DNA of 39,309 nucleotides from Hyphomicrobiales bacterium. GTDB lineage: Bacteria; Pseudomonadota; Alphaproteobacteria; Rhizobiales; BM303. The position numbers and the translations under genes were made by a program. Below are positions 29,465 through 38,595 of the stretch, piece after piece (position 1 is the stretch's first letter; the number at the start of each line of letters is the position of its first letter). Location of the stretch: positions 1 through 39,309 of the forward strand of contig PKTQ01000194.1 of the NCBI GenBank assembly GCA_002869085.1. Reading direction: 5' to 3'. Below the pieces are notes generated by a model. It saw only the letters and a list, made by a program, of their open reading frames with translations. It was not told the origin of the DNA and made no database searches.

Positions 29465-29928
29465 CGCAGATCAAATGCCTTTACCTTGGTCACCACTACC
29501 AGGAATTGAGGGCTGGTCAGGCCGCCGCCGAGATACGTATATGGCGGTAGGACAATCCCCAGCACGTCGACCTTGGTCTTCGGCTCGTAAATGATGATCG
29601 AGCTATTCGACACCTCCATTGCATAGAGCGGGATAACTCCGCCAGGAATGCCGCCATTGCTGGCCACCCGAACTTCATCCTTGCGCAGCTTGTTGCCGGA
29701 GATGCGGTAGAAAAATGCAAACGGAATGAACGGCAGCGCATCAAACGTCACCGTGCCATAACCGCTTAATACAGCCTTTTTGTGGATCAGCGCGGTCTGA
29801 TCCCACTCAGACGAAATTGCGATTTCCTCGACGCTGGTAGACGTGTCCACATCAAAGCCAGGAATAGAGACCCGCAATTCCTTATTTCCGCCGACATTGT
29901 CGCTGATCTGGATTCTCTTGTTAGTCAT
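29461..29928 (-). CDS. Tail protein, unknown
   Basis: 155 residues (MTNKRIQISDNVGGNKELRV...). It overlaps the J-like gene stop by eight bases and the next gene by four. Co-translation with the tail tip genes suggests a small baseplate component. No motif recognised. Confidence 0.7.
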   Translation of the reverse strand: MTNKRIQISDNVGGNKELRVSIPGFDVDTSTSVEEIAISSEWDQTALIHKKAVLSGYGTVTFDALPFIPFAFFYRISGNKLRKDEVRVASNGGIPGGVIPLYAMEVSNSSIIIYEPKTKVDVLGIVLPPYTYLGGGLTSPQFLVVVTKVKAFDLR

Positions 29929-32623
29929 CGATCTGAATTGATCCGGCCGTTAGGTTGATCACCATTTTCTGATCAGCCGAGCGAATTATTCCCGCCTCGA
30001 TCACATCAACCGCAGCCGCTTTCATCACCACCACACCGTCGACCACTTCAAACGGAACGATGTTATCAGTCCCATCGCCAATGCTGACCTTGTCAGCTTT
30101 CAAGAATATCTGGCTTCCGACGCCGGACACCACGTCGATATAGATCCCCGCTTCCTCCCAGGAAGGCGTCCCAGGGGTGCCGGCATTGGCGAACATGGCC
30201 AGCCGCGCCGCAACCCCGGCCGGGGCGGAAACGGCTTCGATCTTGAAATAGCCGTTGGCCGTGCCTTGATCCGCCTTGGCCTCGACCGAAGTCACGCTGG
30301 CCGCCAGAGCCGTATCAGCACTGGCCCGGGTCACCGCCTCGCTGTTGACCGCAGCCGTGTTATTATTCACCGCAGCGGTCAGGGTATCAATCAGCGCCGA
30401 CAAGGCCCCGTCCGCGCTGGCCCGCGCCACCGCCTCGCTGCTGATCGAAGCAGTGTTTCCGTTTACCACGGCGGTCAGCGTGTCGATCAGCGCCGCCAGA
30501 GCCGTGTCACCATCGGCGCGGGCAATCTGCTCCTGGGTCACCGCAGCGGCGGTTTCGGCAACCCGGACGCTTATCCGCCGCGCTTCGGAAATATTCTTTT
30601 GATCCTCGATGAACTGTTCCAGCACTCCGGCGATGTCGGCCCACATATTATCGGAGTCCAGATCCTCGCGCGCCGTGGCGCCGATGCGGCGGGCCTGGGC
30701 AATCGAGCCGTCAACATCAGCCTCCGCCGTGATCAAATTGACCTCAGACCGGAGCGTCGGAACGAAATCATCCTTATCGATTGAATCGGGTGGAATGTCC
30801 TGCGCGAGCGCGGCCACATCAACGACATGATCGGCGGCCGTATCCGGCACCTGCACCCAGGCGGTCCAGCTCAGCGCCCGCTGCGGCGTGGTCATCGGGA
30901 TGGCGCGGATTTCATACTCAAGCCCGCCCTGCACCCCGTCGAGCCACAGAAACGCCCCATCGGACGGCGCAGGCGCGGTAATGCTCAGCGCGTCGGTATC
31001 ACCCACTTTGCGATACTGAATCTTGATCGCGTCGACGGTCGGGTCAGTGATCGGCGTCCATGTCGCCCGAAGTCCGGGGCGCTGCGCCCCACCGGTCGCC
31101 GTCACGGTGGCATTGGCCACGGCAAGGCCGCTGACCGTGGCAAGGCTCGGGCCGCCGCTCGGCAGCGGCTGGGTCACGCCCGGAGTGATTTCATCCGTGG
31201 CCGGCACCCACGCATAAACGTCTGCGTCGATCTCGCGCAGGGTTAGGGTTCCGGTATGATCCTCGGCCGACACCGGCGCGGATTCGACCGCCCAGAGCTT
31301 GGCGGTGAAGCCATAACGCTCCGAAGTCCAGCTTATCCAATCCCCCGCCTCCAGCACCGACAGGCCGGGCTTGACCGGCGCGGTGATGCTTTGCTGGCGG
31401 CGCGCCTGGCGGCGCAGCGCTTCCAGCACCCGCTGGCCCTGAGTGTTGCTGCTGATGAACGGGAAATCATACCGCGCCTCCAGCCGGTCACCGCCATCGG
31501 CGGTTTCATCAGCGGAGGACAAGCGCGGATCAAGAGGTTCCTCATTCCATTGCTTTGCCGGCTCGACATAAGCGCCGAAAAAAGCATTGGTCAGCTTGTC
31601 GGCCGAGTGATTGAGCCGCCATTTCACCGGCGCATCGGCCAGCAAATCGTCATCGGTTATCGACAGCACCGGCGATTGCGCCGCGCCGGCCATAATCCGG
31701 AACGTCCCGCCCAGGTCATATTCCTCGCCGGCCATGCAGCCCAGAATATTCTCGATGTGGCTGCGGTGATTGGTCGACGTGTCCAGCAGCCCGGAAATGA
31801 CATAGCGGGTTTCCGAACCGCCGACTTTCAGCGCGACAGATTCATCGCAGATATTGGCTGCTGCCGTGGCCGCGTCATGGTCAATGGCAACGCCCGGCGT
31901 GTTCATGCCGGCAATCCGCTGGCCGTTTAGCCAGATTCCGCGGCGCCAGTTGTACCACGCAACTACCGGATTCGCGCTCCATTCATAGGTGGACGCATCG
32001 CCGTGGCGATGGGAACCGCTGCCGCCATTTGTATCATCCTTGCGCCAGTCATAAAGTTTTGCCCCCTTGAACTGGAACAGGAATTTCGGGCGCCCTCCCG
32101 GGAACTTGGCCTCGTCATATTTCATCGTGACGCGCACATAACACACCCCTCGGCCGCGATCATTGGCGGTCCAGCGCCCGCCGCCATGGGCGACCAACTC
32201 AGAATCCGCCGCTTGATCCCATGCGCCATTGTGGAATTCGATCCACATCACGTCCGGGTATTCATCAACCGTGGTATCGCCTTGCACGGTCACCGGCTCG
32301 CCATTGACGAAAGCCCCGGTCAGGCTGTCGCATTCGCCCTCGGCCAGGGCAAAGACCATCTGCAGATATTCATTATCGCCGCCATAGAGGTTCCAATAAA
32401 CCAGGCTGCCGGCGGTCGCGGTTTCGCCAAAGGCGATCTGCCGCGGCACATTGGTCTCGGCCCGCAACGAGAGATGCGCCCCGGTGATCGCCGTCGCGGT
32501 CTTTGGCTTCGGCGCCAGCTTCCTGGCGATAAAGCTGAGGCCAAAGGATAGCGCTGCCCCGGCAATAGCGCGGCCGGCCAGCGAGGTGACCACGCCAGCG
32601 ACCAATGGAGCAAGGAAAGCCAT
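29921..32623 (-). CDS. Host-specificity / tail tip protein, lambda J-like
   Basis: 900 residues. A hydrophobic N-terminus (LVAGVVTSLAGRAIAGAALS) precedes the hub region (PRQIAFGETATAGSLVYWNLYGG). A fibronectin III-like domain lies at about 510-610. Ala/Asp-rich repeats of roughly 30 residues (ARADGDTALAALIDTLTAVV) lie near 690-790. The C-terminus resembles DUF1983 of J-type proteins. It forms the tail tip that contacts the receptor. It starts three bases after the NlpC/P60-like gene. Confidence 0.87.
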   Translation of the reverse strand: MAFLAPLVAGVVTSLAGRAIAGAALSFGLSFIARKLAPKPKTATAITGAHLSLRAETNVPRQIAFGETATAGSLVYWNLYGGDNEYLQMVFALAEGECDSLTGAFVNGEPVTVQGDTTVDEYPDVMWIEFHNGAWDQAADSELVAHGGGRWTANDRGRGVCYVRVTMKYDEAKFPGGRPKFLFQFKGAKLYDWRKDDTNGGSGSHRHGDASTYEWSANPVVAWYNWRRGIWLNGQRIAGMNTPGVAIDHDAATAAANICDESVALKVGGSETRYVISGLLDTSTNHRSHIENILGCMAGEEYDLGGTFRIMAGAAQSPVLSITDDDLLADAPVKWRLNHSADKLTNAFFGAYVEPAKQWNEEPLDPRLSSADETADGGDRLEARYDFPFISSNTQGQRVLEALRRQARRQQSITAPVKPGLSVLEAGDWISWTSERYGFTAKLWAVESAPVSAEDHTGTLTLREIDADVYAWVPATDEITPGVTQPLPSGGPSLATVSGLAVANATVTATGGAQRPGLRATWTPITDPTVDAIKIQYRKVGDTDALSITAPAPSDGAFLWLDGVQGGLEYEIRAIPMTTPQRALSWTAWVQVPDTAADHVVDVAALAQDIPPDSIDKDDFVPTLRSEVNLITAEADVDGSIAQARRIGATAREDLDSDNMWADIAGVLEQFIEDQKNISEARRISVRVAETAAAVTQEQIARADGDTALAALIDTLTAVVNGNTASISSEAVARASADGALSALIDTLTAAVNNNTAAVNSEAVTRASADTALAASVTSVEAKADQGTANGYFKIEAVSAPAGVAARLAMFANAGTPGTPSWEEAGIYIDVVSGVGSQIFLKADKVSIGDGTDNIVPFEVVDGVVVMKAAAVDVIEAGIIRSADQKMVINLTAGSIQIDD
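30290..30530. repeat. About 96-bp imperfect tandem repeats in the J-like gene
   Basis: Nearly three copies of a unit encoding the RA-DG/ADGAL-ALIDTLTA-VNNNTA pattern. They form a coiled or helical stalk near the C-terminus and could change in number by slippage. Confidence 0.7.
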
Positions 32624-32626
32624 AAA

Positions 32627-33031
32627 TCAAAATACCTTAAAAGCCCGCTTAATCAGGCTGCGCGACAGCGTCACCGGCCCGTTTTCATCCTTCGACACCG
32701 CCAGCGCCCCGGTGATCACCGCCGGCGAGGTGAGCGCGTCGGCAACCTCCGGCAAGCCGAGATCTCCGCGCCCGGCCTGGGCCAGCGGGATTTCCTCGAA
32801 CCGCGCCGCCACCAGCTCGGCCACCGAGGCAAAACCAGCGCGCCGCAGCACCCGCAATGCGCCGGCCTTGGTGCGATAGCCGCGCATCCCGGCGAGAGGA
32901 TCAAAGCCGGTCTGCGCAACAACCGCGTCGGCGAACAGAATGCCACAATCAGAAACGCCCCAGGCAAAGGGCCGCTCGACATGTTCATCCAGAATATCAA
33001 GCATCCGCGAGGGCCAATCAGGCTTGCGCAT
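32627..33031 (-). CDS. NlpC/P60-like (DUF6950) tail protein
   Basis: 134 residues. PFAWGVSDCGILFADAVVAQ has the W/DC pattern of NlpC/P60-type cysteine peptidases, placed in the tail-tip operon just before the J-like gene, as in GTA-like phages. It may locally open peptidoglycan during DNA entry or be a non-enzymatic hub part; a clear His could not be assigned. ATG 33031 overlaps the previous stop (TGATG). Confidence 0.7.
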   Translation of the reverse strand: MRKPDWPSRMLDILDEHVERPFAWGVSDCGILFADAVVAQTGFDPLAGMRGYRTKAGALRVLRRAGFASVAELVAARFEEIPLAQAGRGDLGLPEVADALTSPAVITGALAVSKDENGPVTLSRSLIKRAFKVF

Positions 33032-33291
33032 CACCAATCGTCCCCAGCTAATTCCTCGGATTGAGCTTCAATTTTTTCGTGTACCCTCAGAAAATTACTG
33101 GCAATGAGCCGCTTCTGATGGGAGGTAAAGCTATCCCAAGCCTCCCTCAGTTCTGGCTCGACAAGATCATGCCAATTCCAAATTGATTGATTATTCCAAT
33201 CAGGATGTATTGGTTTTACCTGCAAATCGAATTCTTCTTCTGATAGAAGTTTTTCAAACCAGCCACGATATTTCAGATCTTGACCAGCCAT
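33031..33291 (-). CDS. AT-rich inserted small protein
   Basis: 86 residues (MAGQDLKYRGWFEKLLSEEE...), acidic, Trp-rich (WNNQSIWNWHDLV). By hand count its DNA is about 43% GC, far below its neighbours. It is inserted between two conserved tail genes with one-base overlaps at both ends. It may be a recently acquired moron using coupled translation. No family recognised. Confidence 0.7.
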   Translation of the reverse strand: MAGQDLKYRGWFEKLLSEEEFDLQVKPIHPDWNNQSIWNWHDLVEPELREAWDSFTSHQKRLIASNFLRVHEKIEAQSEELAGDDW

Positions 33292-33860
33292 CACTCCGGC
33301 CCTTTCCTGCCCCAATAGATATTCGTCTCGACGCTCTGCGCCACATGCTTGAAAAAACCATCATCCGGATCAAGCTGGCGCTGATCGGCATCCGACCTGG
33401 TGCGGGTGCCGGAGCGGTTGAGCTCGCGCGACAGCGTCTCGGCGCTGATAATCAGATCGCCGCTGCCGCCGGGCTGTTCATCCCAATCGACCACGTCAAT
33501 CAGGCCCGACCACCATTGCTCGATCGCAATGACCGCACCGGTGGTTTTCGAAAGATATGCCTTGGAAACTGTTACCGGCTGGCGGCGCCAGGTTTCGTTT
33601 TGCACCACAGCCAGCGCGCCGCTGTCGACGCTTGAAAAGTTGACCTTGAGCCCGGCAATGACCAGCCCGCCGGCAGAAGAAAAATCCGACACGTTAAAAC
33701 GGCCCGCCTTGCCGGAATATACCTTTCCGGACACGGTCAGATCATAGACATCATCCCAAAAGCCATGCGCGCCCTCCGGGACATCAAACCACACGAGATT
33801 GCGCGTGACATAGCGGCCGGACTGCAGATCGGCCAGCGCTTGAGAGTCAAGAATTTTCAT
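33291..33860 (-). CDS. Tail protein, DUF2163-like
   Basis: 189 residues. GLVIAGLKVNFSSVDSGAL and the C-terminal region resemble the DUF2163 tail proteins found between the tape measure/DUF2460-type gene and the NlpC/P60 gene in GTA-like phages. It is probably a baseplate hub component. Confidence 0.68.
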   Translation of the reverse strand: MKILDSQALADLQSGRYVTRNLVWFDVPEGAHGFWDDVYDLTVSGKVYSGKAGRFNVSDFSSAGGLVIAGLKVNFSSVDSGALAVVQNETWRRQPVTVSKAYLSKTTGAVIAIEQWWSGLIDVVDWDEQPGGSGDLIISAETLSRELNRSGTRTRSDADQRQLDPDDGFFKHVAQSVETNIYWGRKGPE

Positions 33861-33864
33861 TTGA

Positions 33865-34527
33865 TCAGCTGAGAGTTTGAAGGGCTTTGAAACTCAAAAC
33901 CGTGCTGCGGTTGATATTGATTGGATCACTCACCGAATCCGGATCGATCTTCATCAGGCAGTACGGCTTTTCCAGATCGACAGCCGTTGTCGCAACCCAA
34001 CCCGGACGGACAAAAGGTTCAACGGTCCATGTGCCGACACCGGACGCATTGGCAACGGCACTTTCCACCACCTTGTGAAGCGCCCGCTTGTCCGTGTCAT
34101 AGGTGAAGGCGAGAAAATCGCCAGCGACCAATTGGAAGCCGTCCGGCAAGCCTGACAGTGTCACCGTATCGTTATTGGCGCCGACTGCATCCAGCGCAGC
34201 CTGCCCCGTGAATGCGCCGCCACCACCGGCAATCTGAAGCGTTCCCCAGCCACTTTGATAAACCAGCGGAAACCGGCGCATCGGCGGCCACAGCTTGATA
34301 TTTTCAATGCCGCCACGAAGGCTATCAATGATCCCGATCCACTCACCGGCCTGGGCCTCGGTCAGCGGCACGGTTTGCATATCCACCGCCCACAAGGGCG
34401 GCCCGATATCCGCCGCAGCAGCCAGGCCCGCCCGGGTCATGCGGCGGATCTGCATGCGCTGCAACTTGAATGGAGCCGGCCTGACCAGAGGCGGGTCCGG
34501 CATGTCGCGAGGATAAGTGATCGCCAT
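33865..34527 (-). CDS. Distal tail / minor tail protein
   Basis: 220 residues. DIGPPLWAVDMQTVPLTEAQ is a pattern seen in minor tail proteins directly downstream of tape measure genes. By position it corresponds to Dit/DUF2460-type proteins that cap the tube. Its start overlaps the tape measure stop by one base. Confidence 0.68.
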   Translation of the reverse strand: MAITYPRDMPDPPLVRPAPFKLQRMQIRRMTRAGLAAAADIGPPLWAVDMQTVPLTEAQAGEWIGIIDSLRGGIENIKLWPPMRRFPLVYQSGWGTLQIAGGGGAFTGQAALDAVGANNDTVTLSGLPDGFQLVAGDFLAFTYDTDKRALHKVVESAVANASGVGTWTVEPFVRPGWVATTAVDLEKPYCLMKIDPDSVSDPININRSTVLSFKALQTLS

Positions 34528-36275
34528 CAGAACTTACCCGCATATTCCGGGTGCCGCGAAAATAACTCATGCACGGTTTCCGCGATCTGGTTCGGCAGAT
34601 CCCGCTTCAACATGGCCACCGAATCCGGTGTGGAGTTGCGGGCATCAATCGAAACACTCAGATTAAGTCCACCTCCTTTGCCCTGGCGGATATTGCTTGC
34701 CTGGGCTGCAGGAATGACCATTTCCCCCTTGTGAATCTGGGCCACCATGTCACGCGGCACATTGTCGATGCCGCTCGCGAATTTTGGCAGATTGAACAGC
34801 CCGCTTAAAAGACTGCCGAACAGTCCGGAACCGCCAGACGAACCGCCGCCAAATAACGGCATCAGAACATTGCGCTGCAAGGTCAGCCGGGCCAGATCCT
34901 TCAGGATCGAAGAAACCATTTCCTTGCCGCCGAGCTTGCCGGTTTCAAACCAGCTCATGAAAGCGCTTTCAAGGTTTCCGGACACGGTCAGGCCCACGTC
35001 CTGCAGGGCCTCGAATTTTTGGTTGACCGCATCAAACCGATCCGTCGATTTTTCCAACCCGTCGAGCATGGAATTCAGCGTCTTTTTCTGGGCGTCGGTC
35101 AGCTTGATATTGCTGTCCTGAAGCTTGTTCCAGATATCCTGTTTCGCATTCATGCGGGCAATGGCGCCTTCGGACTTTCCGATGGACAGCGTGTGCTGAT
35201 CGGTCAGTTGGATTTGCCGCTCCAGATCCCGCAATATCGTCTGAGCCGTGGCCGATGATTTTGAACTGCTGGAGCCAGTTGGAATTTTCACATTGCTGAC
35301 CCGGCTGGGTGTTGACTTGGGCTTGCCCACCGGAGCACCTTTATTCTTGCCACTGTTGACCGGCAGCAGGCCATATTCCGCCAGCACTTTCGGATCATTG
35401 TAATCCTTACCGGTAATCATGGACTGCAGCCGGAGCAGGTTTTTCCAGCCCTCAGCATTGCCTGCCTTTTTCATCAATGAATCAAATGCATCACCCGCAT
35501 GAAAAGCCGCATCAGCCACCGACAGCAGGCTCGAAGTGACATTCCCCTTTAGCGTGGCGGAAAGCTCTTGAAGCCTGTCATTGGTTTTTACCGCTGACTT
35601 AATCAGATCTCCATCGATCACCGCGCTGGCATCACGGGCTTTCTGCCGCAAATCAGCAAGACCAGACGAGCCAGATTCAAGCATGTTGACCATGGCCGCG
35701 CCTTCACTGTCGAATGCCTTGAAAGCCAGCAACAGCCGCTCCTGATCTGAGCCGGCGCGTTGGATCAGATCAGCATAATCCGCCAGAATGGCATTCTGGC
35801 TGCGCATGCTGCCATCGGCGTTGCGCAGTGCGATATTGTTTGCAGTCAGAATTTTATACAGCTCGCCGCCGCCATTGGCGGCCTCGCCGACACGGCGGGA
35901 AAAGCGCTGCATGCCCAAATCAAGCGCATTGGTGGCCACCCCGGAACGCTCCGCGGCAAAACGCAGCTCCTGAAGCGCATCGGTGCTGAGCCCGACTTTT
36001 GCGGCAACCTTGGCGATATTGTCGGCGGCCTTGACAGCCTCGCGGCCCATGGATACAAGCCCGACAGCACTGAGCGCCCCACCCAGACCGAACACGCCGG
36101 AAAGCTTTTTGGCAGCGACGGAAGCGCGGTTCATGCTTTTTGACAGGCGGTTCACCTGCTTGGAGGAACGGCGCATCGCCGACCCGGTTTTTTTCTCAAC
36201 CCGGGCGATGGCGCGCTCATAGCTTTTTGTGTTTGCCTCGATCAGAACCGCGAGCTTTTCAATTTCAGTTGCCAT
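34527..36275 (-). CDS. Tail tape measure protein
   Basis: 582 residues, rather short. At the usual 0.15 nm per residue it would set a tail below 90 nm. There is an N-terminal coiled coil (EKLAVLIEANTKSYERAIARVEKKTG), helical Ala-rich segments and a hydrophobic FGLGGALSAVGLVSMG patch. The C-terminus (LTLQRNVLMPLFGGG, and KGEMVIPAAQASNIRQ) is typical of lambda/GTA-type tape measures. ATG 36275 overlaps the chaperone gene by 11 bases. Confidence 0.9.
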   Translation of the reverse strand: MATEIEKLAVLIEANTKSYERAIARVEKKTGSAMRRSSKQVNRLSKSMNRASVAAKKLSGVFGLGGALSAVGLVSMGREAVKAADNIAKVAAKVGLSTDALQELRFAAERSGVATNALDLGMQRFSRRVGEAANGGGELYKILTANNIALRNADGSMRSQNAILADYADLIQRAGSDQERLLLAFKAFDSEGAAMVNMLESGSSGLADLRQKARDASAVIDGDLIKSAVKTNDRLQELSATLKGNVTSSLLSVADAAFHAGDAFDSLMKKAGNAEGWKNLLRLQSMITGKDYNDPKVLAEYGLLPVNSGKNKGAPVGKPKSTPSRVSNVKIPTGSSSSKSSATAQTILRDLERQIQLTDQHTLSIGKSEGAIARMNAKQDIWNKLQDSNIKLTDAQKKTLNSMLDGLEKSTDRFDAVNQKFEALQDVGLTVSGNLESAFMSWFETGKLGGKEMVSSILKDLARLTLQRNVLMPLFGGGSSGGSGLFGSLLSGLFNLPKFASGIDNVPRDMVAQIHKGEMVIPAAQASNIRQGKGGGLNLSVSIDARNSTPDSVAMLKRDLPNQIAETVHELFSRHPEYAGKF

Positions 36276-36444
36276 CTGGATATCGTTTCATGAGTTCTTT
36301 CAGGCGGTCGCGGGTCATTCCGCCGCCTTGTGGCTTGCTGCCGTTGCGCTCCATATAGCCAGCAACAGCCGCATTGAATTCCGCCAGGGTCATACGCCAG
36401 AACACGTCCGGCGCCAGGCTGAGCACCCCCATCCCTACTTCCAT
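36265..36444 (-). CDS. Small tail assembly chaperone (DUF2376/TAC-6 type)
   Basis: 59 residues: MEVGMGVLSLAPDVFWRMTL, then EFNAAVAGYMERNG and TRDRLKELMKRYPDGN. It matches the short chaperone found between TAC-11 and the tape measure in GTA-like phages. A second ATG (36432) with GGAAG upstream may be the true start. It overlaps the tape measure start by 11 bases. Confidence 0.8.
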   Translation of the reverse strand: MEVGMGVLSLAPDVFWRMTLAEFNAAVAGYMERNGSKPQGGGMTRDRLKELMKRYPDGN

Positions 36445-36458
36445 GGCGCGCTCGATCG

Positions 36459-36785
36459 TCAGCGGCTCTCCGCCGCTGCCGGCTTTTTTTCCTCGGCCGG
36501 GCCCCCGCGCAAAGCCAGGGCGATTTTTTCGACCACTTCAGAATTGCCAAAAATCTTGATTGCCGGGATCGCGGCAATGTCAGCCGCATTTCCGGATACG
36601 TCGAGGCTTTCCAGCGCGGCAAGCAGCGCCTCCGGATCGGCCTGCCCCACCCGGCGGATAATGTCACCGATGCCGGCACCGCCCAGCTTGGAAGAAACTT
36701 CGGCCAGGGCGCCAAAGGTGCCAACCAGGACAAGCTTATGGCCCGCCACTTCAAGCGGCACTTCACCGCGATGCTCATTTGCCAT
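36459..36785 (-). CDS. Tail assembly chaperone, GTA-type (TAC-11-like)
   Basis: 108 residues (MANEHRGEVPLEVAGHKLVL...). A short beta segment is followed by helices (LGGAGIGDIIRRVGQADPEALLAALE) and an acidic, disordered tail. This resembles the gene-transfer-agent tail chaperone family, which sits after the major tail protein and coats the tape measure. No slippery frameshift site joins it to the next gene; a separate small gene does that job here. Confidence 0.8.
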   Translation of the reverse strand: MANEHRGEVPLEVAGHKLVLVGTFGALAEVSSKLGGAGIGDIIRRVGQADPEALLAALESLDVSGNAADIAAIPAIKIFGNSEVVEKIALALRGGPAEEKKPAAAESR

Positions 36786-37017
36786 TCGATTTCACCTTTG
36801 ACTTTTTCGGCGCTGGCGCCGGTTTCAGATGCACCGTGAAGCGCTCATGCAGCGGTTTGACTTTCGCGACCGTGAAGGCTTCTCCTTCGATTTCGACCGG
36901 AGCGCCGATCATAACCAGACTCAGACTTTCCAGTCTGACCGGTCGGCCGCCAATCGTTTTGACCCTGACCGCCAGCGTCTCGCCGGCGATCAGGGCATCC
37001 GTGTTCAGCCAGGCCAT
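36775..37017 (-). CDS. Small tail-operon protein
   Basis: 80 residues, beta-rich, with a basic tail (KPAPAPKKSKVKSNGK). It lies between the major tail protein and the chaperone and overlaps the latter by 11 bases. It may be a minor tail factor; no family recognised. Confidence 0.65.
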   Translation of the reverse strand: MAWLNTDALIAGETLAVRVKTIGGRPVRLESLSLVMIGAPVEIEGEAFTVAKVKPLHERFTVHLKPAPAPKKSKVKSNGK

Positions 37018-37019
37018 GA

Positions 37020-37433
37020 TCAGGCGGCGGTAAAGGTGAGCTCGCCGGCGCTTTCCAGCGAAATCGATTGCTTCACTTCGGCATTGTGATCACCAGAGAA
37101 TTCCAGCGCGGAAATCTGGAATGCACCGGCGATTGTGCCGAAATCCGGGATAATGACCTGCCAATCGACAATGGTGCCGGCGAAGAAATAGCCGCGCGCA
37201 ACCTCGATCGCCGCGTCATCGAGAAACACCCCATCACCGGAGATCGACGCCGTTTTGATGCCGGCGCCGGCCAGCAGCTCGCGCCACTTATTCACGGAAT
37301 CCGAATTGGTGATATCCACCGTTTCAGAATTGAGCGCCAAGGACCGGCTTTGAATGCCGCCCAGCGTCACGAATGTGCCGGCACCGCCCGAATCCACCTT
37401 GAGCAGCATTTCGCTGCCGATCTGTCCAGCCAT
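37020..37433 (-). CDS. Major tail (tube) protein, TP901-1/GTA type
   Basis: 137 residues. The pattern FVTLGGIQSRSLALNSETVDITNSDS, then RELLAGAGIKTASISGDGVF and IPDFGTIAGAFQISALEFSG, is that of the TP901-1/GTA major tail proteins, which stack as hexamers into the tube. It has the strongest ribosome site in the late block, AAAGGAGGAATAAACC, fitting a high-copy product. A short GGCCAT/ATGGCC hairpin (37450-37465) lies in the preceding gap. Confidence 0.88.
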   Translation of the reverse strand: MAGQIGSEMLLKVDSGGAGTFVTLGGIQSRSLALNSETVDITNSDSVNKWRELLAGAGIKTASISGDGVFLDDAAIEVARGYFFAGTIVDWQVIIPDFGTIAGAFQISALEFSGDHNAEVKQSISLESAGELTFTAA

Positions 37434-37487
37434 GGTTTATTCCTCCTTTGGCCATAAAAATGGCCGCTCAAGGCGACCTGAAAAATC

Positions 37488-37880
37488 CTATGTGCGAGAA
37501 ACTATTCTCAATCTCACCACACCGTGGCGCGTCTTGCCGTCTGGGTCGCGCAGGGTGCTGACCTGGTCAACCCAGCACAGCGCCGAAGCCCGGCCCGCCA
37601 CGGTCAGTTTCTTGCCGTGCAAAACGGTGTGGATCGCCTCCATGATCTGCTTGGTCTCGGCGAACCCCTGGGCGCGGCTCCAGACATGCAGGGTCAGAAA
37701 CTCTGCCGTTCCGTCTGTCAGCGATCCGTCATCCGGCTCGGCCAGTGTCTCGCCGATTTCCACATATGGGAAAGTGTCATAACCGTCTGACACATCGTCA
37801 TGCACCCCGCCGCTGGCGACGGCAGCCGCATCCAGCAAGGCATAAACCGCCTTTTGCGTGTTGAACAAAACCCCGGTCAT
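37488..37880 (-). CDS. DUF3168 tail completion protein (gp17-like)
   Basis: 130 residues (MTGVLFNTQKAVYALLDAAAV...). The segment DTFPYVEIGETLAEPDDGS and LHVWSRAQGFAETKQIMEAI are diagnostic of DUF3168, a tail terminator/completion protein. It overlaps the gp10-like gene by four bases. Confidence 0.85.
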   Translation of the reverse strand: MTGVLFNTQKAVYALLDAAAVASGGVHDDVSDGYDTFPYVEIGETLAEPDDGSLTDGTAEFLTLHVWSRAQGFAETKQIMEAIHTVLHGKKLTVAGRASALCWVDQVSTLRDPDGKTRHGVVRLRIVSRT

Positions 37881-38263
37881 TTACCCGCGACCTCTTTTGC
37901 CGCTTTGTTGATGGCCCGGGAAAACCGGCCTCGGATGCGCCGCCGCAGCAGGCGGTATGATGGGAACAGAAACGGCTGCGCCGGGGCTGTCCTGGTGCCG
38001 AACTCGACAAAGCGCACATAGAATAGCTTCGGATCAAACACCCCGACCCGGGCCGCCATGCCGCCGCGCTCGATGCGGGTTTTAATTCCAGCTTTCATGG
38101 CACCGCTATCCACCGGCGCGAAATGCTTGGCCGAGGATTCCAGCTCGGTTGCCGATTTCTCGACCGCCGATTTGATTTCTTTCTCAGCCGCCGGCGCCAG
38201 GGCCAGCAGTTTCTGGCGCAGCTTGTCCTTGCGGCGGATTTTCATCACAACCCCATCGCTCAT
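37877..38263 (-). CDS. HK97 gp10-like head-tail protein
   Basis: 128 residues from ATG 38263 (MSDGVVMKIRRKDKLRQKLL...). HFAPVDSGAMKAGIKTRIER and FYVRFVEFGTRTAPAQPFLFPSY are the family signature. ATGA overlap with the adaptor gene sets the start; the frame upstream is the adaptor gene's shadow. It joins head and tail with DUF3168. Confidence 0.87.
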   Translation of the reverse strand: MSDGVVMKIRRKDKLRQKLLALAPAAEKEIKSAVEKSATELESSAKHFAPVDSGAMKAGIKTRIERGGMAARVGVFDPKLFYVRFVEFGTRTAPAQPFLFPSYRLLRRRIRGRFSRAINKAAKEVAGK

Positions 38264-38595
38264 GTCGCAACCCCGCGCTGGACGATCATCTCCCAAAGCC
38301 GGCCACGTTCGGACGTGTCGACCTTTGAGCGAATTTGATATGGCACACCGTCGACCACGGCCCGCCAGCCCTCCGTGATGCTGTCCGTGTCGGCTGACTT
38401 TCTGACCGTCAGCACAAAGTCGGCACTGGCCGCCAGCCGCCCGGCCTCGCGGTCCTCGCGCGCACCGGTCGGGTTCAGCCGGCCCCAGACCGTGAATTGA
38501 TCTTCCCAGGGTTGCGGGCCGCCGCCGCCGCCATCGGCAACCCGCGCGCCCTTGGCCTGGAACGTGACACGCTCCCGCAAAGCCCCGGCGCGCAT
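38260..38595 (-). CDS. Head-tail adaptor (head closure) protein
   Basis: 111 residues. MRAGALRERVTFQAKGARVA, the W-x-D-QFTVWGRLNP region and VVDGVPYQIRSKV match the phage head-tail joining (SPP1 gp16/HK97 gp7-like) family. One-base overlap with the connector gene (TGATG). Confidence 0.85.
   Translation of the reverse strand: MRAGALRERVTFQAKGARVADGGGGGPQPWEDQFTVWGRLNPTGAREDREAGRLAASADFVLTVRKSADTDSITEGWRAVVDGVPYQIRSKVDTSERGRLWEMIVQRGVAT

Noticed and set aside
30266-30784. Plus-strand open frames opposite the J-like repeats
   Set aside because: They are mirror frames created by Ala/Asp/Thr-rich repeats and have no independent signals.
36265-36785. Programmed frameshift joining two tail chaperones
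   Set aside because: No slippery heptamer was seen at the end of the first gene, and the second gene has its own ATG and ribosome site, as in GTA-like phages.
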